Source of the DNA: Hymenobacter sp. | Lineage (GTDB): Bacteria > Bacteroidota > Bacteroidia > Cytophagales > Hymenobacteraceae | Assembly: GCA_025362615.1 (NCBI GenBank) | Contig: JANYFQ010000232.1 | Span: 1 to 9,308, forward strand | Direction: 5' to 3' | DNA: 9,308 nucleotides | Shown here: positions 1 through 5,525 of the stretch, one piece after another | Layout: every line of letters starts with the position of its first letter | How positions within the stretch are numbered: position 1 is the stretch's first letter | The notes under the pieces: model-generated | Databases searched by the model: none | What the model was told of the DNA's origin: nothing | What the model saw: only the letters and a program-made list of their open reading frames with translations | Translations under genes and position numbers: made by a program

Positions 1-122
1 CGGCGCGGCCCAACGGACAGGGGCTGGCCAATATGCAGGCGCGGGCGGCGGCCGTGGGAGGCCGGGCCGCGTACCGGGCACTGGCCCCCGGCTTCGAGGT
101 GCGGGTGGAAGTGCCGGGGTAG
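1..122 (+). CDS. Sensor histidine kinase, C-terminal end (partial)
   Basis: This is the last 39 codons of a gene that begins before the window; the reading frame starts at base 3 and ends with TAG at 120-122. The peptide carries the G2 ATP-lid motif GQGLANM and ends in EVRVEVPG, the terminal strand of a HATPase_c domain. It matches the end of the complete kinase at 536-2371 almost residue for residue (3 differences in 39). By alignment, bases 1-122 and 2250-2371 differ at only 10 positions. It is therefore the tail of a tandem paralogue, in the same orientation, of the NarL-type (HisKA_3) TPR kinase that follows. The sensor part cannot be seen. The identification as a kinase tail is firm; which signal it reads is unknown. 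Confidence 0.85.
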   Translation, partial: ARPNGQGLANMQARAAAVGGRAAYRALAPGFEVRVEVPG

Positions 123-205
123 GAGAGGGGCAGGACAAAAAACTTGTCTGTTCCGTCCCAACTGCTCTGGTTGAGTAGGTGCTACCTGCTGGTACGCGGT
201 GCCCT

Positions 206-302
206 AAACCCCCACGGGGTTTCGTAGCAAAGCCGGGGGTTGGCAAAGCCTACCCCTGGTAATGAACCCCACGGCGGCCAAACCCCAACGAGGTTCCGTA
301 GC
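206..302 (+). repeat. Two-hairpin repeat module, copy A
   Basis: The module starts with a 7-bp stem/3-nt loop hairpin (AAACCCC, loop CAC, GGGGTTT). A conserved middle follows (GTAGCAAAGCCGGGGGTTGG, then a GCCTACCCC block), and it ends with a second hairpin (AACCCC, loop AAC, GAGGTT, one mismatch) and CCGTAGC. The same order of blocks is seen in copies B (333-433) and C (5297-5395) on the opposite strand. Confidence 0.7.
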
Positions 303-332
303 TTTCGCTTTGGTCTGATGTGCAGCGGCCAG

Positions 333-433
333 GCTACGGAACCCCGTGGGAGTTCGGCCGTTTTGGCGCGGCTCACCGGGGGTGTGCGCTTTGCGCCAAC
401 CCCCGGCTGTGCTACGAAACCCCGTTGAGGTTC
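333..433 (-). repeat. Two-hairpin repeat module, copy B
   Basis: Read on the minus strand this copy gives hairpin, GTAGCACAGCCGGGGGTTGG, an ACCCCC block, CCAAAACGGCCGAAC, hairpin, CCGTAGC. It is the inverted partner of copy A. The hairpins lie at 418-432 and 340-354 and each has a one-base imperfection. The middle differs from copy A by small indels, so the hairpins and the GGGGGTTGGC block appear to be the conserved parts. Confidence 0.7.
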
Positions 434-455
434 GAAACACTGCGTAACAGCAGGT

Positions 456-475
456 GCTAAGTACATTTACTTAGC
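456..475. promoter_or_regulatory. Perfect hairpin / operator-like palindrome upstream of the kinase
   Basis: GCTAAGTA, loop CATT, TACTTAGC is a perfect 8-bp inverted repeat. It is AT-rich in a very GC-rich setting and lies 60 bases before the preferred ATG (536) and 21 bases before the alternative GTG (497). TACATTTA inside it is one base off the Bacteroidota -7 element TAnnTTTG, so this may be an operator over a promoter. No convincing -33 element is placed. Its function is inferred only. Confidence 0.4.
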
Positions 476-535
476 GCTTCTTCCCGGCCGGGTAGCGTGT
501 TTTGCATAGTAAAATGGCTGATTGATGCATTGCTT

Positions 536-2371
536 ATGTTTTCCGGGTTCAAGAAAGACTACTCCTTACTGCTAAACGGCGGCCTGCTGGCCCTGGCCCT
601 GCTGCTGCTACCGCTGGCCGGCCGAGCACAGCGGTTGTCTGGCATTCCGGCCGATACCGTGCTGGCCCGCCTGCGGCGGCCCGGCCTGCCCGACTCGGTG
701 CGGGCAGATTACCTGGTGAGCTACGGCCTGCGGCAGCGCGGCAGCAACCGGCCCCTGGCGTTGCGCTACGTGCAGCAGGCCAAACGGCTGGCCCGGCAAC
801 GGCAGTTGCCGCGGCAGTTGGCCACGGCTTTGCGCATTTTGGGCGGGTTTGAGATGGAAACCGGCCAGTTGCCCGCCGCCCAGCGCCACCTCGAAGAAAG
901 CCTGCGGCTTTACACCGCCTTGCACGACCAGGACGGGCTGGCGCAGTCCTACAACGACCTCGGCAACGTGGCGGCCAGCCTCTCCGACTACCCCCGCGCC
1001 CTGCGCTACTACCAACAGGCGCTGCGCCGCAACCCCGAGCGCACCGCCATCGACCAAAACAACGCCGCCGTGCTGCGCTACAACCTGGCGGGCGTGTACG
1101 GCGAGCTGCACCAGCCCCGGCCGGCCATGCAGCTGCTGCGCCGGGTGGTGGCGCAATGCCAGCGCTTGCACATCGACAACCTGTTGCCGGGAGCGTTGGC
1201 GTCGCTGGGCACGTTTCAGCTGGCTGCGGGCCAGCCCGACTCGGCGCGGCGCAGTTTCCGGCAGGGCCTGGCGCAGCTGCCGCCCGCCAACCTGCTCGGC
1301 GGCGCGCTGCTGCACACCGGCCTGGCCCAGGTGGCGCTCAAAACCGGCCCTCCGGCCGAGGCCCTGCGCGAAGCCCAGCTGGCCCTGCGCCAGGCCCGGC
1401 AGCTCGAAGACGCGGCCCTGCAAGCCGACGCCCTGCAAGCCGTGGCCGAGGCCCTGCGGCAGCTGCGCCGCCCCGAAGCCTACGACTCGCTGCACCGCTA
1501 CCTGGCCCTGCACGACACCATTGTGCAGCAGGAGCGGGCCGAAGCCGTGCTCACCGCCCAGGCCCGCTTCGACAGCCGCGAGCAACAGGCCCAGATACTG
1601 GCCTTGCAGCAGCGCAACCGCCTGGCCGCCCAAGCCCAGGAGCTGGCCCGCCTGCGCACCCGGCAGGAGCGGGCCGGCCTGGGCACGCTGGCCCTGCTGG
1701 TGCTGGCCGGGGCCGGCGGCGTGGTGTGGCAGTACCGCCGCCGGCAGGCCGCCCGCCTGGCGGCCGAGGCCACGGCCCTGCGCCAGCGCCTGGCGGCCGA
1801 CCTGCACGACGACGTGGGCAACCTGCTCACCCAGCTCAACCTGCAAAGCGGCTTGCTCAGCGAGCCCCACGCCTACAGCCCCGCCCAGGTGGCGGCGCGC
1901 CTCGAAACCCTGGCCGCCACCGCCCGCCGCGCCGCCCAGCAAATGAGCGACGTGGTGTGGGGCCTGGGGGCGGCCCAACGCACGCTGCCCGAGCTGCTGG
2001 CCCATATGCGCGACCACGCCCAGGAAGTGCTGCCCCCGGCCGGGGTGGACGTGGAATTTGCCACGGCCCTCGACCCGACGTGCCCCGCGCCGGGAGCCGA
2101 AGCCCAGCAACAGCTCTACCTTATTTACAAAGAGGCGCTGCACAACGTGGTGAAGCACGCCCGCGCCACGCTGGTGCAAGTCAATTTACAACAAACGCCG
2201 GCCGGCCTGGTGCTGAGTGTGGCCGACGACGGGCGGGGGCACGACGGGGCGGCGCGGCCCAACGGGCAGGGCCTGGTCAATATGCAAACGCGGGCGGCGG
2301 CCGTGGGCGGCCGGGCCGCGTACCGGGCGCTGGCCCCCGGCTTTGAGGTGCGGGTGGAAGTGCCAGCGTAG
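536..2371 (+). CDS. TPR-domain sensor histidine kinase, NarL/HisKA_3 type
   Basis: This is a 611-residue membrane sensor kinase. The order is: signal peptide (residues 1-32, hydrophobic LLALALLLLPLAGRAQ), a mainly helical TPR sensor (about 35-330, e.g. SYNDLGNVAASLSDYPRAL near 138), a Gln/Arg-rich coiled coil (about 325-378), one membrane span (about 379-400), and the kinase core. The phospho-acceptor is His424 in AADLHDDVGNLL, the H-box of HisKA_3/HPK7 kinases; the ATPase shows an N-box (KEALHNVVKHA), DDGRG (G1) and GQGLVNM (G2). All catalytic motifs appear intact. The sensor should face the periplasm and the kinase the cytoplasm; such kinases normally phosphorylate a LuxR-type regulator, and none is in the window. 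I chose ATG at 536 over the in-frame GTG at 497 because it starts just before a classical signal peptide. It has a tandem paralogue upstream (bases 1-122). The signal it reads is unknown. Confidence 0.9.
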   Translation: MFSGFKKDYSLLLNGGLLALALLLLPLAGRAQRLSGIPADTVLARLRRPGLPDSVRADYLVSYGLRQRGSNRPLALRYVQQAKRLARQRQLPRQLATALRILGGFEMETGQLPAAQRHLEESLRLYTALHDQDGLAQSYNDLGNVAASLSDYPRALRYYQQALRRNPERTAIDQNNAAVLRYNLAGVYGELHQPRPAMQLLRRVVAQCQRLHIDNLLPGALASLGTFQLAAGQPDSARRSFRQGLAQLPPANLLGGALLHTGLAQVALKTGPPAEALREAQLALRQARQLEDAALQADALQAVAEALRQLRRPEAYDSLHRYLALHDTIVQQERAEAVLTAQARFDSREQQAQILALQQRNRLAAQAQELARLRTRQERAGLGTLALLVLAGAGGVVWQYRRRQAARLAAEATALRQRLAADLHDDVGNLLTQLNLQSGLLSEPHAYSPAQVAARLETLAATARRAAQQMSDVVWGLGAAQRTLPELLAHMRDHAQEVLPPAGVDVEFATALDPTCPAPGAEAQQQLYLIYKEALHNVVKHARATLVQVNLQQTPAGLVLSVADDGRGHDGAARPNGQGLVNMQTRAAAVGGRAAYRALAPGFEVRVEVPA

Positions 2372-2498
2372 CAGGGGGCGGCAACGCGGTTTGAGGGAGC
2401 GTTGGCGGCGGTCGGGGATTGTTTTTGCGGTGCGGTGGCAGTTGGTGCGGGCCGTTGCGGGCCGGCGCAGGCGTTTTACGCCAAATGCCCCATCGGCT

Positions 2499-2533
2499 CC
2501 GGGGCCGGACTGCTGGCCCGGTGCCGGCCCCGG
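2499..2533. terminator. Possible bidirectional terminator hairpin between convergent genes
   Basis: CCGGGGCCGG (2499-2508) and CCGGCCCCGG (2524-2533) form a perfect 10-bp stem with a 15-base loop. It lies between the ends of the kinase (2371) and the minus-strand gene (stop at 2536-2538). There is no clear T-tract on either side, so termination is inferred from position. A second, small hairpin (GGCGT-TTT-ACGCC) lies at 2470-2482. The rest of the 164-base gap shows nothing recognisable. Confidence 0.4.
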
Positions 2534-2535
2534 CC

Positions 2536-2997
2536 CTACCCCGCCCGTTTCAGGCCCCGCTCGAGGCGGTAGATGGTTTCGGTGAGGCGTTTGCTGCGGA
2601 CTTCGGGGCGCTTGGCCCCTTCGAGCCAGCGCACGTAGTCGCGCTGCTGCACCAGCGTGAGGGCGCGGAAGCGGGCCAGGGCCGTGGGGTTGGCGGCGAA
2701 GGCGGCGGCCAGGTCGGCGGGCTGCGCCACCACGCGCTCGCCCAGGTCGGGGGCCAGGGTGATGGTAAATTCATCGCCGATGGTTTTGTGCAGGGCGCGG
2801 CGGATTTCGCGGGGCACGGGCAGGCCGTACTGCCCGTCGCCGAGGGCCACGAGGTTGCCCTGGTGCGGGAAGCCATCAACAGTAGCCAGCACCGGCAACC
2901 GGTGTTTGGCCCCGAGGGCGGTGGCGGCGGCGGCGGGCAGGGCCACGAATACCTCGCCCGTGGCGGGGTCGTCTTCGAGGTGGGCGGTGAAGGTCAT
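2536..2997 (-). CDS. DUF1905 / YdeI (OmpD-associated)-type protein
   Basis: This 153-residue protein is predicted to be cytoplasmic, with no signal peptide or membrane span. The N-terminal part (about 1-85: MTFTAHLEDD, VDGFPHQGNL, DGQYGLPVPREIRRALHK, GDEFTITLAPD) fits the DUF1905 fold. The C-terminal part (about 95-150: LVQQRDYVRWLEGAKRPEVR, then SKRLTETI) fits the YdeI/OmpD-associated domain, known for the motif 'R..Y..W...AK....R..R'. Proteins of this architecture are common in Bacteroidota and Actinobacteria; some relatives are annotated as bacteriocin-protection proteins, but the biochemical role is not settled. The start is ATG at 2997. An in-frame TTG at 3084 would add 29 residues translated from a tandem repeat and is rejected. 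It converges on the kinase and diverges from the second kinase, so it is probably its own transcription unit. Confidence 0.85.
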   Translation of the reverse strand: MTFTAHLEDDPATGEVFVALPAAAATALGAKHRLPVLATVDGFPHQGNLVALGDGQYGLPVPREIRRALHKTIGDEFTITLAPDLGERVVAQPADLAAAFAANPTALARFRALTLVQQRDYVRWLEGAKRPEVRSKRLTETIYRLERGLKRAG

Positions 2998-3018
2998 GGC
3001 GGGGTGGTGGGGTGGGGT

Positions 3019-3072
3019 GGTGGAAGTGGTGAAAGCGGTGGAAGTGGTGAGGAGGGTGGAAGTGGTGGGGGG
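3019..3072. repeat. 18-bp tandem repeat, three copies, in the leader of the YdeI-type gene
   Basis: Three consecutive 18-bp units begin GGTGGAAGTGGTG (3019-3036, 3037-3054, 3055-3072) and differ only in their last five bases. A related G/T-rich stretch (3001-3018) extends them to the start codon. On the minus strand this is a C/A-rich leader directly ahead of the ATG at 2997. The unit length is a multiple of three, so a frame stays open through it, but no start or coding signal supports translation. It could alter leader length or structure if copy number varies. Confidence 0.75.
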
Positions 3073-3121
3073 ACTGTTTATCAACCCACTAATGCGCTAA
3101 TCCGCTGACCCATTACCCTAC

Positions 3122-3153
3122 CAATTCACCAATTTATCAATTCACCAACTCAC
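3122..3153. repeat. 8-bp tandem repeat CAATTCAC, four copies
   Basis: Units are CAATTCAC, CAATTTAT, CAATTCAC, CAACTCAC, back to back. The tract is AT-rich and sits in the divergent region about 40 bases upstream of the -7-like element at 3194. Bases 3076-3121 before it (ACCCACTAATGCGCTAATCC and similar) look like decayed versions of the same low-complexity sequence. It may be a polymorphic spacer or simply slippage-prone intergenic filler. Confidence 0.65.
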
Positions 3154-3193
3154 CAAAGCTACGGCGCGGGGGCGGGCCTGGGCGGCCGGGCCG

Positions 3194-3201
3194 TAGTTTT
3201 G
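3194..3201 (+). promoter_or_regulatory. Candidate -7 promoter element for the second kinase
   Basis: TAGTTTTG matches the Bacteroidota -7 consensus TAnnTTTG exactly, within CCGTAGTTTTGC, 63 bases before the ATG at 3265. No good -33 TTG is found at the expected distance, so this is a partial match. The same octamer occurs ahead of the response regulator at 5481. Confidence 0.45.
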
Positions 3202-3264
3202 CAGGCGGAGCCAGAGAGGCGGGCCGCTACCGGGCCGCCTGTTTCCGGGCCTCGCCCCGTTGGC

Positions 3265-4623
3265 ATGTTTCTTTTCCGTTTGCTTGCCCTGCTGCGCTAC
3301 GCCCGGCCCTGGGCGCTGGCCGCGCTGCTGGCGCTGGGCGGGGTGCTGCTGGCCCCGGCGGCGGCGGCCCAAACCCGCGCCATCGACAGCCTGCGCCGCG
3401 TGGTGGCCCAGCCCCTGCCCCCGGCTCCGCTCGACACGGTGCGGGCGCTGGCCCTGGCCGAGCTGTGCTACCAATTGCTCAACCGCGACCTGCCCGCCGC
3501 CCGCCGCTACGGCGAGCAGGGCCTGGTCCTGGCCCGGCGCATCGGGTTCATCCACGGCGAATCCAGCTGCCTCTACAACCTGGGCTACGTGGCCAGCCGC
3601 CAGCGCGACCTGAGCGCTGCCGCCGGCTACTTCCAGGCCCTGCTGCGGACCGCCTCGCGGCCGGGCCACGTGCCGTGGGCCGAGGCCGAGGCCTACGCCG
3701 GGCTGGGCAGCGTGGCCACGATGGGCGAGCAGTTTGCGGCCGCAAACCGCTACTATCGCCTGGGCCTGGCCCTGGCCACGGCCCGCCAGAATTCGGCCGA
3801 CCTGCACATGGTCCTGAACCGGCTGGCGACCCTCTACAGCGTGGAAGCCTTGCGCCACCGCCCGCCCGCCGACACCCTCATGACCCAGGCCGAAGCCTAC
3901 GCCCGGCGCCTGCTGCGCTTGCTGGGGCCAACCCCTACCGTCGATGGGGGGGCGGCCTACAACGCGCTGAGCGGGGTGGCCATTGCCCGGCAGCGGCCCG
4001 ACTCGGCGGCCTACTACGGGCGGCGGGCGGCGGCGAGCTTCCGGGCCGTGGGCGACAGCTACAACGCCCTGGTGGCCGACCACCACATTGCCAAAGCCTC
4101 CCTGACCCTGGGCCGCCCCGCCGCCGCCGCCGCGTTGATGCGCCCCGCCGTCGCCGCCGCGCACGCCATGGGCCACGCCGAGCTGGAAGCCGCGGCCTCC
4201 GAAGTCCTGGGCCGGGCGCTGCTGGCCCTGGGCCAGCCCCGCGCCGCCTACCAGGCCCAGGCCCGCACCGGCACCCTGCGCGACTCGCTGCAAACCGCCG
4301 AAAGCCGCGAGGCCCTGGCCCGCGCCGAGGGCAGCTTCGGCCGCGAACGCCAGAACCGCCGCATTGCCGAACTCGACCGCGCCCGGGCCGCCCAGCGCCG
4401 CCAGCTGCTGCTGGCCGGGGCCGCCCTGTTGGCCCTGGCCGCCGGCGGGGCCGCCGGCGCGGTGCTCTACGGCCGCCTGCGCCGCTCCCGCGCCACGCTG
4501 GCCACCCAAAACCAGGCGCTGGCCCGCGCCCGCGCCACCCAGGACCGCCTCTACGCCGTCATCGGCCACGACCTGCGCTCGCCCCTGGCCGCCCTGCACA
4601 TGACGGCCGACCTGCTGGCCTAG
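3265..4623 (+). CDS. N-terminal part of the interrupted kinase: TPR sensor, membrane span, H-box
   Basis: If translated as it stands, this gives a 452-residue protein with signal peptide (RLLALLRYARPWALAALLAL...APAAAAQ), TPR-like helices (e.g. SCLYNLGYVASRQRDLSAAA, AYAGLGSVATMGEQFAAANR, AYNALSGVAIARQRPDSAAY), one membrane span near 379-402 and the H-box His435, stopping 17 residues later. It would keep the phospho-acceptor but not the whole dimerisation helix pair or any ATPase. ATG at 3265 is chosen over TTG at 3199 because it starts at the signal peptide and the upstream extension (MQAEPERRAATG) lies in the presumed leader next to a -7-like element. Confidence 0.6.
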   Translation: MFLFRLLALLRYARPWALAALLALGGVLLAPAAAAQTRAIDSLRRVVAQPLPPAPLDTVRALALAELCYQLLNRDLPAARRYGEQGLVLARRIGFIHGESSCLYNLGYVASRQRDLSAAAGYFQALLRTASRPGHVPWAEAEAYAGLGSVATMGEQFAAANRYYRLGLALATARQNSADLHMVLNRLATLYSVEALRHRPPADTLMTQAEAYARRLLRLLGPTPTVDGGAAYNALSGVAIARQRPDSAAYYGRRAAASFRAVGDSYNALVADHHIAKASLTLGRPAAAAALMRPAVAAAHAMGHAELEAAASEVLGRALLALGQPRAAYQAQARTGTLRDSLQTAESREALARAEGSFGRERQNRRIAELDRARAAQRRQLLLAGAALLALAAGGAAGAVLYGRLRRSRATLATQNQALARARATQDRLYAVIGHDLRSPLAALHMTADLLA

Positions 4624-4656
4624 CACCGCACCGCCCCCGACCCCGCCCTGCTCGAC

Positions 4657-5232
4657 ATGCTGGCCACCGAGCTGCGCGGCACCACCGGCCGCGTGATGGG
4701 CCTGCTCGACAACCTGCTGCACTGGGCCGCCGCCCAAACCGACGAGCTGCGGGCCAACCCCCGCCCCCTGGCCGCCGCCGCCCTGCTCCACGAAACCGCC
4801 ACCCTCTTCGGCCCCGTTGCCCAGGCCGGGCAGGTGCGGTTGGTGCTGGACGTGCCCCCCGGCCTGCCCCCGCTGCTAGCCGACCGCAACATGACGCTGG
4901 CCATCCTGCGCAACCTCGTCAGCAACGCCCTGCGCGTGGCCCCGCCCGGCAGTGCCCTCACCCTGAGCGCCGCCCCCGCGCCCCCCGGCCCCGCCCGCCT
5001 GGCCCTGCGCGTGCGCGACGAAGGCCCCGGCCTGGACCCCGCCCGCCTCGCCGCCCTGCAAGCCGACCCCGCCACTGCCGACCCCGCCGCCCGCCACCCC
5101 GACGGCACCGGCCTGGGCCTGCTCCTGGTGCGCCTGCTGGCCGCCCGGCAGGGCGGTGCCTTCGCCCTCGAAAGCGCCCCCGGCCAGGGCACCACGGCCA
5201 CGCTGTGGCTCCCGATGGGGGAGGGGAGTTGA
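4657..5232 (+). CDS. C-terminal part of the interrupted kinase: HATPase_c domain
   Basis: This 191-residue open frame starts at an in-frame ATG (MLATELRG) 34 bases after the TAG. It holds the second HisKA helix (GLLDNLLHWAAAQTDEL) and a complete-looking ATPase: N-box with LRNLVSNA, DEGPG, GTGLGL and the closing GQGTTATLWLP. It ends with TGA at 5230-5232. Separate translation would need reinitiation; no independent promoter or ribosome site is obvious. It is most simply the remainder of the broken kinase gene. A free ATPase half acting in trans on the N-terminal half is conceivable but unsupported. Confidence 0.5.
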   Translation: MLATELRGTTGRVMGLLDNLLHWAAAQTDELRANPRPLAAAALLHETATLFGPVAQAGQVRLVLDVPPGLPPLLADRNMTLAILRNLVSNALRVAPPGSALTLSAAPAPPGPARLALRVRDEGPGLDPARLAALQADPATADPAARHPDGTGLGLLLVRLLAARQGGAFALESAPGQGTTATLWLPMGEGS

Positions 5233-5262
5233 GGGTTGAGGTTAAGAGTTGGGTTTTTGATG

Positions 5263-5430
5263 TTGGGTTTTAGGTGCCTGGTGTTGGGAAATTGCTCGAA
5301 CCCCGTTGGGGTTCGGTCGTTTTGGTGCCTGGTATTTGGGGTAGGCTCCCTTTGGTTGCCAACCCCAGGCTGTGCTGTGGAACCCCGTTGGGGTTCGGGC
5401 ATCCTTCAATACCCGACACCGAAAACCCAA
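5263..5430. repeat. Second palindromic intergenic element
   Basis: The outer arm TTGGGTTTT at 5263-5271 and its inverse AAAACCCAA at 5422-5430 open an imperfect inverted repeat of about 50 bases per arm. Each arm ends in a perfect AACCCC-GTT-GGGGTT hairpin (5297-5315 and 5381-5395). A single copy of the repeat module fills the centre. GGTGCCTGGT occurs twice (5273 and 5324). The element occupies most of the 293-base gap between the broken kinase and the response regulator; 5431-5480 holds only low-complexity sequence. Confidence 0.7.
5297..5395 (-). repeat. Two-hairpin repeat module, copy C
   Basis: On the minus strand the order is hairpin, CACAGCACAGCCTGGGGTTG, GCCTACCCC, CCAAAACGACCGAAC, hairpin, matching copies A and B block for block. 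Its two hairpins are perfect: an 8-bp stem CGAACCCC/GGGGTTCG with loop GTT at 5297-5315, and a 6-bp stem at 5381-5395. It stands alone here, whereas A and B are paired. Confidence 0.7.
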
Positions 5431-5480
5431 CTCCTACCCCCTCCAAAAACCCGTCGGTCGCGCTGGTGGTTGCTACGGCG

Positions 5481-5488
5481 TAGTTTTG
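5481..5488 (+). promoter_or_regulatory. Candidate -7 promoter element for the response regulator
   Basis: TAGTTTTG is an exact match to TAnnTTTG, 37 bases before the ATG at 5526, and is the same octamer as at 3194. The nearest upstream TTG (5470) is too close to be a -33 element. If real, the regulator can be expressed independently of the broken kinase. Confidence 0.4.
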
Positions 5489-5525
5489 TCGGTGGTCTCG
5501 CCCGGCCCACCGGTTTCTTTCGCCC

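Larger units (their letters stand above)
181..457. repeat. 277-bp imperfect palindrome built from two head-to-head repeat modules
   Basis: This intergenic element lies between two tandem kinase genes. The outer arms 181-201 and 438-457 are inverted copies of each other with one indel and two mismatches. Moving inward, module copies at 206-302 and 333-433 are also inverted relative to each other, leaving about 30 bases of unpaired centre (303-332). Four short hairpins of the type AACCCC-NNN-GGGGTT sit at 206-222, 281-295, 340-354 and 418-432. Small open frames across it are translations of the repeat and are not supported as genes. The layout resembles paired REP/BIME elements of other bacteria, but I do not recognise this family by name. 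If transcribed from the upstream gene it could fold into a long hairpin. Confidence 0.8.
3265..5232 (+). pseudogene. TPR-domain HisKA sensor histidine kinase interrupted by one in-frame TAG
   Basis: The two open stretches 3265-4620 and 4624-5232 are in the same frame and together make one normal kinase of 655 positions, split only by TAG at 4621-4623. The order is: signal peptide (1-37), TPR sensor (about 40-340), coiled coil, membrane span (about 379-402), HisKA H-box (VIGHDLRSPLAAL, His435), stop at codon 453, then the rest of the HisKA helix, N-box (LRNLVSNALRVAP), DEGPG (G1), GTGLGLLLVRLL (G2) and a typical HATPase_c end. No frameshift or other lesion is seen and codon use continues unchanged, so the break is recent or is a base-call error. 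TAG ends other genes here, so it is an ordinary stop. CAG (Gln) to TAG is the simplest origin. A class I kinase without its ATPase domain could not autophosphorylate. Confidence 0.75.

Noticed and set aside
206..432. CRISPR-like array suggested by repeated AACCCC..GGGGTT hairpins
   Set aside because: Spacing is irregular, copies are in both orientations, the spacers are themselves similar, and no cas gene is present.
182..466. Small overlapping frames in the palindromic gaps (also 5236-5569)
   Set aside because: They translate the repeat modules on both strands and give the same Pro/Arg/Gly-rich peptides; no start signal or conservation argument is available.
608..2179. Long open frame on the minus strand opposite the first kinase
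   Set aside because: It lies wholly antisense to a kinase with clear motifs. Its Gly/Gln/Arg/His-rich product has no domain pattern; such frames arise from GC-rich codon bias.
3199..3264. TTG start for the second kinase, 22 codons upstream
   Set aside because: The extension overlaps the -7-like element and places a polar, Pro/Arg-rich stretch ahead of a textbook signal peptide that starts at ATG 3265.
4621..4623. TAG as a recoded sense codon (e.g. pyrrolysine or a changed code)
   Set aside because: TAG ends the first kinase, the upstream paralogue, the YdeI-type gene and the LytTR gene in this window, so it is a normal stop here. No recoding hairpin was recognised just downstream.
3142..4791. 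549-codon minus-strand frame opposite the second kinase
   Set aside because: It is Gly/Gln-rich with no motif, and its high-GC frame is a shadow of the kinase.
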